Assembly: GCA_022842565.1 (NCBI GenBank)
Contig: JALHPH010000009.1
Coordinates: 1-15,034 of the forward strand
Direction of reading: 5' to 3'
Length of the DNA: 15,034 bases
Source of the DNA: Fimbriimonadaceae bacterium
GTDB lineage: Bacteria > Armatimonadota > Fimbriimonadia > Fimbriimonadales > Fimbriimonadaceae
In this document: in pieces, positions 1-5,861 of the stretch
Numbering within the stretch: the stretch's first letter is position 1
Layout: the number at the start of each line of letters is the position of its first letter
Made by a program: the position numbers and the translations under genes
The notes under the pieces: generated by a model
Told to the model about the DNA's origin: nothing
The model's input: the letters and a program-made list of their open reading frames with translations, nothing else
The model's database searches: none

Positions 1-828
1 CTGCTCATTGTACGCCCCAACCTTCGGGTTTACGAGTTCATCGTCGCAGATGTTGAGCTGCTTCTTGAGCTTGCGGTCGCTCACTTCCTCGGTCGCCAGA
101 ATTCGCCGGAGCTTCGACATCGATTGACGCAGGATATGCGAAACATAGTTGCCCGAGATTCCCAGTTGCTTCGCGATTTCGGTTTGGCTCAGCGAATCAA
201 AGTGGAACATCATGACCACTTCGCGCTCAAGGTCGCGAAGTTGGTCCATGGCGTTCTCCAGGACGACCCGCTCTTCCACCGAGATTTGATCCTCGCTTGT
301 CGCGGCCATCTGGTCGATTTCGGTGCTGTCATCATCGCCGGGCACTGCCGCGTCATAGGACGAAACGCGCAGGGAGTCGGCGGTCGAAGCGACTTCGCGG
401 AGGCTTGTGATGCTCACGCCGCACGCCAGCGCCAGTTCATCCTCGCCGGGCATGCGACCCTGCTCGGCCTGGAACTTCAGCTGAGCACGGTTGACCTTGT
501 GACGCAGCTCTTGCAACCACGCCGGGTGTCGAATGATTTGAGTACGGTCGCGCAAGTAGTGCTTCACTTCGCCGGTAATCAGGTGAGTGGCGTACGTATT
601 GAACCGCACACCCGCCGCGAGGTCGAACTTGCTGATCGCATTCAGAAGGCCGATGAAGCCCACCTGAACAAGGTCCTCGTACGCCTCGACGCCTGCATAC
701 CGCCGTGCTACGCGCTCCACCGTGCCAGTGTATTGCTGAAGAAGGCACTCCTTCAGCTCTGGTGTGGGTCGCTCGTAGTAGCGCTGCACCAAAATTTCTG
801 GGTCGAGTTGACCCTGTTTCGTATCCAT
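1..828 (-). CDS. SigB/SigF-type sigma-70 family RNA polymerase sigma factor with C-terminal extension (3' end outside window)
   Basis: Reading the minus strand from the ATG at 828-826 gives 276 codons without a stop to base 1, so the C-terminus lies outside the window. A good Shine-Dalgarno, AAGGAG at 843-838, sits 9 nt before the ATG. Residues about 28-95 are sigma region 2, with the core-binding and -10-recognition stretch EDLVQVGFIGLLNAI...FNTYA...GEVKHYLRD typical of the SigB/SigF/SigG branch. Region 3 is about 96-160. Region 4 is about 183-244, with the helix-turn-helix SLSQTEIAKQLGISGNYVSHIL that would contact the -35 element. It should direct core RNA polymerase to an alternative promoter set; which regulon is not visible. 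The chain runs at least 32 residues past region 4, where these factors normally end, and its last visible residues (NPKVGAYNEQ) resemble the start of a GGDEF domain. No anti-sigma gene is seen beside it. The family call is firm; the fusion is a hypothesis. Confidence 0.93.
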   Translation of the reverse strand, partial: MDTKQGQLDPEILVQRYYERPTPELKECLLQQYTGTVERVARRYAGVEAYEDLVQVGFIGLLNAISKFDLAAGVRFNTYATHLITGEVKHYLRDRTQIIRHPAWLQELRHKVNRAQLKFQAEQGRMPGEDELALACGVSITSLREVASTADSLRVSSYDAAVPGDDDSTEIDQMAATSEDQISVEERVVLENAMDQLRDLEREVVMMFHFDSLSQTEIAKQLGISGNYVSHILRQSMSKLRRILATEEVSDRKLKKQLNICDDELVNPKVGAYNEQ

Positions 829-861
829 ACTCAATCACTCCTTGATCGATGGCGCACCTCA

Positions 862-912
862 CGAGAGTCCTTTCTCGCGGGGGATGGATTCGCCTCTTGC
901 TAGGCCATCCCC
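862..912 (-). promoter_or_regulatory. Two hairpins in the leader of the sigma-factor gene
   Basis: Two inverted repeats lie between pilC and the sigma gene. One is GGGGATGG at 880-887 pairing with CCATCCCC at 905-912 (8 bp, 17-nt loop). The other is CGAGA at 862-866 pairing with TCTCG at 873-877 (5 bp, 6-nt loop). Neither is followed by a T-run in the minus-strand direction, so they do not look like Rho-independent terminators. They would fall in the 5' leader of the sigma mRNA or in a pilC-sigma readthrough transcript. A regulatory role is only inferred. Confidence 0.3.
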
Positions 913-944
913 GGCGGTGCTTAAGTTGTAAGTTGGGGAATTCT

Positions 945-2147
945 TTATTTGACTTCGTTGACGATAGAGAAGATGGGGCTCATGACTGAGATGGCGATGA
1001 AGCCGACGATCACACCCATGAAGATAATGAGAAGAGGCTCGATCATCGAAGTGAGACCCTTCACGGTCGTCTCGACTTCCTGGTCGTAAAACTCGCCGAC
1101 CTTGACGAGCATCTCGCTCAGGCGACCGGATTCTTCACCAATGTCGATCATTTGGGTGACCATCGTCGGGAAGAGGCCGCTTGCTTGGAGCGGGACGCTG
1201 AGCCGGTTACCCTCTCGGATCGCGAGGCGTGTCTGATCAATCGCAGTGGAAAGCACCACGTTGTTCAGCGTTTCTCCCACGATTTCCAGGCTGCGCATCA
1301 TCGGCACACCGCTCGAGATGAGCGTTCCGAAGGTGCGGCTGAATCGAGCGACGCTCATCTTCAGAACCAGGTCGCCCACCACTGGGGCGCGCAGCTTCAG
1401 GTAGTCCAGCTTGTAACGCCCGTTCGGCGTCTTGCCGTACCACTTGATGCCCATGAAGGTGCCGAAACCGATGAGCAGGATGATCCACCAGGAGGCCTGC
1501 ATGAAGTCGCCAAAGCCAAAGAGCGCGGCCGTGACCGGGGGCATCTTGGCCTGCATGTCAGTAAAAATTTCTTTGAACTTCGGCAGTACAAAGCTGAACA
1601 AAACGAACAGCATCAGCACCGAAAAACAGAGGACCAGGACGGGGTACATCATCGCCGACTTGATCTTGCCCTTGATTTCTGCTTCGTACTCAAGGAACAT
1701 CGAAAGGCGATCGAGGATGGTGTCGAGGATGCCTCCGAGCTCGGCGGCGCGCACCATGTTCACATACAGCTTGCTGAAGACGTGAGGGTGCTTGATCAGG
1801 GCTTCGTTCAGAGCCGAACCGCCCTTCACGTCGGCGAGCACTTGCTCGATGGCGGGTCGCAAGACCGGGTCCTTCGCTTGGCCCACCAGAATTTCGAGGG
1901 CGCGCAAAATGGGGATACCGGCGTCGATCATGGTCGCGAACTGACGCGAAAAGACCACCAGCGACTTCGCCTTCATCTTTCCGCGACCGATGGAACCGCC
2001 ACCCGCCCGCTTTGCGGTGCGGATATCGACGCAGTGCAGCGATTGCGCTCGCAATCGAGACAATACGGCCTGTTCGTTTTCTGCCTCAACGACCGACTTG
2101 ACCGTTCGGCCCGTCGCATCCATGGCTGTGTATTCAAAAAGTGGCAT
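945..2147 (-). CDS. pilC: Type IV pilus / type II secretion inner-membrane platform protein, PilC/GspF family
   Basis: This 400-residue protein is the usual length for PilC/GspF, the polytopic inner-membrane platform that couples the PilB/PilT (or GspE) ATPases to pilin assembly. It opens with MPLFEYTAMDATGR, the typical start of the family. Two repeated T2SSF domains follow, at about residues 66-190 (VFSRQFATMIDAGIPILRALEIL) and 268-395 (FSRTFGTLISSGVPMMRSLEIV). Hydrophobic segments lie near 168-189, 219-236 and 369-392. An in-frame GTG at 2183 would add 12 residues outside family homology; the ATG at 2147 has AGGGA about 5 nt upstream and is preferred. No pilB, pilT or pilin gene is in the window, so pilus versus secretion cannot be settled here, though the sequence reads as a pilus-type PilC. 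The sigma gene lies 116 bp downstream on the same strand. Confidence 0.95.
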   Translation of the reverse strand: MPLFEYTAMDATGRTVKSVVEAENEQAVLSRLRAQSLHCVDIRTAKRAGGGSIGRGKMKAKSLVVFSRQFATMIDAGIPILRALEILVGQAKDPVLRPAIEQVLADVKGGSALNEALIKHPHVFSKLYVNMVRAAELGGILDTILDRLSMFLEYEAEIKGKIKSAMMYPVLVLCFSVLMLFVLFSFVLPKFKEIFTDMQAKMPPVTAALFGFGDFMQASWWIILLIGFGTFMGIKWYGKTPNGRYKLDYLKLRAPVVGDLVLKMSVARFSRTFGTLISSGVPMMRSLEIVGETLNNVVLSTAIDQTRLAIREGNRLSVPLQASGLFPTMVTQMIDIGEESGRLSEMLVKVGEFYDQEVETTVKGLTSMIEPLLIIFMGVIVGFIAISVMSPIFSIVNEVK

Positions 2148-2160
2148 CCGATCCCTTTTC

Positions 2161-2228
2161 CCTGGCTCCGCCAACAGGCACACCTCGTGTTTGCCTGCGT
2201 TACAGGAGGAATGTTAGGTGTTATTCCT
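2161..2228 (-). promoter_or_regulatory. Structured leader with three short hairpins upstream of pilC
   Basis: Within 85 bp upstream of the pilC ATG are three inverted repeats: TGGC/GCCA at 2163-2166 and 2170-2173; CAGGCA/TGCCTG at 2175-2180 and 2192-2197, with an inner CAC/GTG; and AGGAAT/ATTCCT at 2207-2212 and 2223-2228. They would lie in the pilC mRNA leader if the promoter is in the 2230-2350 region. I could not match the c-di-GMP-I riboswitch consensus or any other riboswitch I know, so the function is open. Confidence 0.3.
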
Positions 2229-2341
2229 AGCTAGCTTAGGTTCAAATTTCGGTTGCTTCAGGTTCTGTGCCGTGGCTGGATGAAGCAGATTGTTAGGTTT
2301 TCGCGCACGATCTAGCAACAATAGCGGGGCCGAGGGCAGCG

Positions 2342-2347
2342 TAGAAT
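2342..2347 (+). promoter_or_regulatory. Candidate -10 box (TAGAAT) directly before a start codon
   Basis: TAGAAT matches the -10 consensus TATAAT at 5 of 6 positions and ends 6 nt before the ATG at 2354. A transcript from it would begin at or near the ATG, meaning a leaderless mRNA. The GGAGG in the gap is only 1 nt from the ATG, too close to act as a normal Shine-Dalgarno. No clear -35 element is visible. Confidence 0.35.
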
Positions 2348-2353
2348 GGAGGC

Positions 2354-3235
2354 ATGACGTTCTCGGTCCTCGCCGCTCTCACCCTGGCCCAAGCCACGGT
2401 GAACCCCTGGAACCTCCCGCTGGGCAATGCTCGCACCCTTACGGTGGGTCAGGGCACCTTCGATCAATCTGGCCGCGCGACTTCGGCCGCCGCCATCGCC
2501 GAAGCCCTTGATGGCCACCGTTTCGTGCTGGTCGGGGAGTCGCACGACAACATGGACCACAAGCGCTTTTGCGCCGAGCTAGTGGATGCGCTCGTGGCCC
2601 GGGGCCGCAACGTATCGGTCGGCTTCGAAATGTTTACGCGGCCCAACCAAAAGAACCTGGCACCCTGGTCTCTGGGCAAGTGGACCGAAGCTGAATTCAT
2701 CGAGAAGGCTAACTGGAAAGCGCAATGGGGCTTCGATTTCGCGATTTACCGTCCGCTTTTCGAATCGGTCCGGAAGCATAAGCTGCCGATGGTCGCGCTG
2801 AACGTGCCCCGCGATTGGGTGCGCGCAGTCGGGCAGGGCGGACCCGGAAACCTGCCTGCGGAAGCAAAGGGCCAGGTTCCTGCTTTCGACCCGAGCTATG
2901 AGCCCCACCGCCAGTTCTTTCAGGCCATGATCGGTGGGCACCCGATGGCCGACCAACGCCGACTGGACAACATGATTTCGGCCCAGGTCCTGTGGGACGT
3001 GGGCATGGCCGATTCGGCGCTCAAATGGATGGACGCCAGGCCCCGCACTCCAGGGCGCATCATGGTGATGCTGGCCGGCAGCGGCCACGCGGGCTACCAA
3101 GCCGGGATCAACCATCGCATCACCGAGCGAACGGGCGAGCGCGTGCCGACGGTGATTGGGCTCAGCGGCGAGACCGTGACGGTCAGCTCGACCCTCGGCG
3201 ATTGGTTCGTGGTCACTCCCGAACCCACCCCCTAA
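2354..3235 (+). CDS. ChaN-like haem-binding-uptake (Tiki superfamily) protein
   Basis: The 293-residue product begins with a short hydrophobic signal-like segment (residues 1-14). It then carries the Cofac_haem_bdg/ChaN-type domain from about 45 to 270. Family marks are LVGESHD at 59-65 (E62, H64), GFEMF at 90-94 (E92), and AGSGHAGY at 241-248 (H245); these are the positions shared by ChaN, EreA and Tiki proteins. ChaN of Campylobacter is an iron-regulated outer-membrane lipoprotein that binds haem, while other superfamily members are metal-dependent hydrolases, so the exact activity cannot be read from sequence. Unlike ChaN there is no lipobox cysteine in the N-terminal segment, so it is probably soluble in the periplasm or anchored by its N-terminus. 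It is followed after 21 bp by the DUF481 outer-membrane gene and probably shares its transcript. No iron-responsive operator was recognised. Confidence 0.85.
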   Translation: MTFSVLAALTLAQATVNPWNLPLGNARTLTVGQGTFDQSGRATSAAAIAEALDGHRFVLVGESHDNMDHKRFCAELVDALVARGRNVSVGFEMFTRPNQKNLAPWSLGKWTEAEFIEKANWKAQWGFDFAIYRPLFESVRKHKLPMVALNVPRDWVRAVGQGGPGNLPAEAKGQVPAFDPSYEPHRQFFQAMIGGHPMADQRRLDNMISAQVLWDVGMADSALKWMDARPRTPGRIMVMLAGSGHAGYQAGINHRITERTGERVPTVIGLSGETVTVSSTLGDWFVVTPEPTP

Positions 3236-3256
3236 ACATTTAGGTATAAGGACCGC

Positions 3257-3979
3257 GTGAGAAAACTAGTATTCATCACGGCACTCGTCGCGGGCGTCAG
3301 CCCTGCTTTCGCAGCACTCGATGGCTTCGAGTCGAAGCTTACGTTGAACCTGAACGCAGTTCAATCCGACACGAATACCTTCAACCTTCGCGCCTTGGTG
3401 GAGACTGGTCGCCGAACCGACCTGACTTCCATTAGCGGTCGGCTGCGCTATGCGTATTCCGAGCAACGCGTCGGTGGTCTGAACGACGTCACGACCGACA
3501 ACTGGCTCGCCTTCGGCATCCTGGAGCAGGTGATCGACTCGGCACTGGATTGGTACGTGAGCGCGACGCTGGAGCGAGACCGAATCAATGAGCTCGACCT
3601 GCGCCAAATCTATACTGGTGGCATCGTCTATAAGCTGCGCTCCGAAGAGGATCTGCGCTGGAAGGTCCGCGCCGGTGCTGGAATCATCGCCGAGAACTAC
3701 CGAACCTCGGCCGATACTGATGACTTCACGCTGGAGTTTGGAAGCGACTACTACCGCAAGCTCAGCGCAAACTTGGTCACTACTCACTTTTTCCGGTTCG
3801 TGCCAAAGCCCTCCGATCTAGGCGATTACTATCTGCAGAGCGATCTCGGCCTGGACTACCGCCTGAACGACCGAATGGACGCTAGCTTCCGTTTCATTCT
3901 GGACTACGACAAGACACCCTCGACCGGTTTCCGCGAGGACCGCATTCAATGGGTCCTTGGGATTGGCTACAAGTTCTAA
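3257..3979 (+). CDS. DUF481 (YdiY-like) outer-membrane beta-barrel protein
   Basis: This 240-residue protein has an N-terminal signal peptide (about 1-19, cut after SPAFA). The remainder is alternating beta-strand sequence rich in aromatic residues, and it ends in phenylalanine, as integral outer-membrane barrels do. The arrangement DNWLAFGILEQVID...WYVSATLERDRINELDLR...GSDYYRKLSANL fits DUF481, the family of E. coli YdiY, annotated as salt-induced outer-membrane proteins of unknown function. The start is GTG at 3257, with AAGGA 5 nt upstream; that Shine-Dalgarno also forms part of a TATAAG box. It lies 21 bp after the ChaN-like gene and is closed by the strong palindromic terminator at 3995-4030. 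It is direct evidence for an outer membrane. Confidence 0.82.
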   Translation: MRKLVFITALVAGVSPAFAALDGFESKLTLNLNAVQSDTNTFNLRALVETGRRTDLTSISGRLRYAYSEQRVGGLNDVTTDNWLAFGILEQVIDSALDWYVSATLERDRINELDLRQIYTGGIVYKLRSEEDLRWKVRAGAGIIAENYRTSADTDDFTLEFGSDYYRKLSANLVTTHFFRFVPKPSDLGDYYLQSDLGLDYRLNDRMDASFRFILDYDKTPSTGFREDRIQWVLGIGYKF

Positions 3980-3994
3980 GCATCGAACCCATAC

Positions 3995-4030
3995 AAAAAG
4001 AGCCACCCCAGATCTGGGGTGGCTCTTTTT
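3995..4030. terminator. Bidirectional Rho-independent terminator, perfect 36-bp palindrome
   Basis: AAAAAGAGCCACCCCAGA is followed immediately by its exact reverse complement, giving an 18+18 perfect palindrome centred at 4012/4013. It has a GC-rich stem and a T5 (or A5) run on either side. It lies between convergent genes: 15 bp after the DUF481 stop and 5 bp after the stop of the ARC-like ATPase gene. It should end transcription from both directions. Confidence 0.95.
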
Positions 4031-4035
4031 ATGCG

Positions 4036-5688
4036 TCAGATCACGCGGTCTGTAGTCGGCTTCGGTGTCGCCCCGCGGAGGGGGCGAATGGCTGCCACAT
4101 TCTCTGGTTCCAGATCGATTAGCTTCAGCCAGTCCTCCATCAGATCGCCCTTGGGGAAGATCTCGTTTTCACGGTATTCGGCTTCGATTGCCAGTTCGAT
4201 ATCCTCGCGTCGGAGCCCGGCCGGCTGAGTGGGGTGTTGCAGAGCCCGTGCAATGGCGTGGTCTTTCGAGCGGTCAACGACCGATTTCAGCAACGCGCCG
4301 CTGACCAGGTCCTTGTAGTGAAGCTTTTCGACCGATCCATTGCGAAGACTCACTTGCAAGAACTCGGTTTCGCGGCTGGTCTTCCAAAGCAGACCCAGCG
4401 CATATTCGATCAGCTCCTTGCGAGCGCAGCTCGGTTCGCCGTCAAATTCGCTCATCAACGCCGGATCCATTGGCATCTCTTCGTCCAGATAGATGCTGAG
4501 AATGGAGCGGGTTGCGTCGCGGTCGGGTCGGCGGATTTTGACCTTACGGTCGATCCTTTCGGCGCGAAGGATCGCGGGGTCAATGTAGTCGGGGCGGTTG
4601 CTGGTCAGCACTACCACGACATTCTCGAGCCCAAGAATTCCATCCATTTCGGCACAGAACTGCGGAACGACCGTGTTGCTGATATTCAGGTAGCGGCCGC
4701 TGCTTCGAGTTCGCAGCACACTCTCGGCTTCGTCGATGAATAGCACCACCAGCTGCCCCTCGGCGGCTTTTTTGCGCGCGGTCGCAAAAACCTCGCGAAC
4801 CAGGCGCTCGGTCTCGCCCAGCCACATGTTTAGGATTTTCGGGCCGTTGATGCTGAGGAAGCACTCTGTGACCGGCCTGCCCAGCCGTTCAGAATATTCC
4901 TTAGCAAGGTTATGCGCGATGGCTTTGCCGATCAGCGTTTTTCCGCAGCCCGGAGGGCCATAAAGCAGGATTCCCTTCACCGGTTTCTTCTTGAACTTGG
5001 CAAAGAGCTCGGGGTGAAGGAGCGGGAGTTCGAGCGTGTCGCGAATGAGGCCGATCGCTTCTTCCTGACCGCCGATGGCCGACCACGGCGTCACCGGCAC
5101 ATCCTCCATAAAGAAGTCGCGGGCGTTTTGTTGCGGGAAATGCTCGACCGCAAGGCGTCCGGTGGGTTCAATCCTCACCTCGTCGCCCGATTCAATCTTG
5201 CTCTCTGCCAGCGATGCAGCCATGTGGACGATCCGCCCACTCGCACCGGGTTGATCACCCCCGACCCTTAGCCGCATGCCCGGGAGCACTTCGCTCACCT
5301 TGATGATGCCACCGCCCTCGTGCGCGGGCAGAATCCCAACCACGGCGTAGGCCTCGTTCAGGCGCACCCTCATACCCGGCTCTAGAGTCTCTGGATTTTC
5401 AAGTTTTGGATCCAAAAGTGCCACATATTCCGTGTCACCAAAGGCTATCAGCGCTTGTCCATCGCCATGCTCGGCCAGGAAAACGCCCAACCGGTTTGCG
5501 GGCGAAGTGAGCTTTTCGTAGGCAGCTTCAAATTCAGCGAGACGCTCTTGCACTTTCGCCTCGTTCGCCTCCAAGTGGTTGAGTTCGCGCTCAAGTTCGG
5601 CGGCAAGGTTCTGAAGTTTGGGATCGGTGTCCAGCGAGCGGATGCGCGTGAGCAATTGCTGAGCTCGGCTTTCCTGGGCAGGGTTCAT
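4036..5688 (-). CDS. ARC/Mpa-like proteasomal AAA+ ATPase
   Basis: The 550-residue product has the ARC/Mpa architecture: an N-terminal coiled coil (about 5-62), an interdomain OB region (about 66-185), and one AAA+ domain (about 198-400) with a helical C-terminal part. Visible motifs are Walker A GPPGCGKT (244-251), Walker B LVVLFIDE (313-320), sensor-1 TSNRPD (362-367), and arginines R375 and R378 in LRAERIDRK. The stretch YRENEIFPKGDLMEDWLKL near 505-523 matches the Mpa C-terminal domain. In Actinobacteria this hexamer recognises Pup-tagged proteins and feeds the 20S core. Two departures are visible: the pore loop reads NMWLGETE where ARC/Mpa has NKYVGETE, and the C-terminus ends DRVI instead of the proteasome-docking GQYL. 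It is also shorter than Mpa (609) or Rhodococcus ARC (591). No prcA, prcB, dop, pafA or Pup/UBact gene is nearby. It lies 132 bp after the YfhO-like gene. The family is firm; a proteasome role is uncertain. Confidence 0.9.
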   Translation of the reverse strand: MNPAQESRAQQLLTRIRSLDTDPKLQNLAAELERELNHLEANEAKVQERLAEFEAAYEKLTSPANRLGVFLAEHGDGQALIAFGDTEYVALLDPKLENPETLEPGMRVRLNEAYAVVGILPAHEGGGIIKVSEVLPGMRLRVGGDQPGASGRIVHMAASLAESKIESGDEVRIEPTGRLAVEHFPQQNARDFFMEDVPVTPWSAIGGQEEAIGLIRDTLELPLLHPELFAKFKKKPVKGILLYGPPGCGKTLIGKAIAHNLAKEYSERLGRPVTECFLSINGPKILNMWLGETERLVREVFATARKKAAEGQLVVLFIDEAESVLRTRSSGRYLNISNTVVPQFCAEMDGILGLENVVVVLTSNRPDYIDPAILRAERIDRKVKIRRPDRDATRSILSIYLDEEMPMDPALMSEFDGEPSCARKELIEYALGLLWKTSRETEFLQVSLRNGSVEKLHYKDLVSGALLKSVVDRSKDHAIARALQHPTQPAGLRREDIELAIEAEYRENEIFPKGDLMEDWLKLIDLEPENVAAIRPLRGATPKPTTDRVI

Positions 5689-5771
5689 ACCCTCTACTAC
5701 GCAGTTCGCGGGCCGATGGGTCCAGCGTCCCGCAGTGCAACGCTCATCGGCACCTGAGAGTATGGGATGGT

Positions 5772-5861
5772 ATGAATAAACGCCGATTGGGCCAGCTCTT
5801 GGTGAGCATCGCGATGATCGTTATTCAGCGCGTGCTGCAGAAGAAGCGCCGCCGCGGCTAA
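5772..5861 (+). CDS. Possible 29-residue hydrophobic, basic-tailed small protein
   Basis: An ATG at 5772 opens a 29-codon frame ending TAA at 5861. It has a basic start (MNKRR), a hydrophobic middle (LVSIAMIVI) and a strongly basic end (QKKRRRG). It overlaps the 3' end of the minus-strand YfhO-like gene by 41 bp. There is no convincing Shine-Dalgarno. Such a short frame can occur by chance, so it is reported only as a possibility. Confidence 0.15.
   Translation: MNKRRLGQLLVSIAMIVIQRVLQKKRRRG

Noticed and set aside
124..903. Open frame of 259 codons opposite the sigma factor
   Set aside because: The minus-strand frame encodes intact sigma regions 2-4; the plus-strand product has no family features.
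2148..2230. c-di-GMP-I riboswitch before pilC
   Set aside because: GGCAAAC occurs near an ACGC, but the required second strand with GACGCAAAGCC and the tetraloop receptor pairing are absent.
1152..2234. Open frame of 360 codons on the plus strand opposite pilC
   Set aside because: It mirrors the pilC codons (His/Glu/Arg-rich product) and has no recognisable domain; pilC is clearly the real gene.
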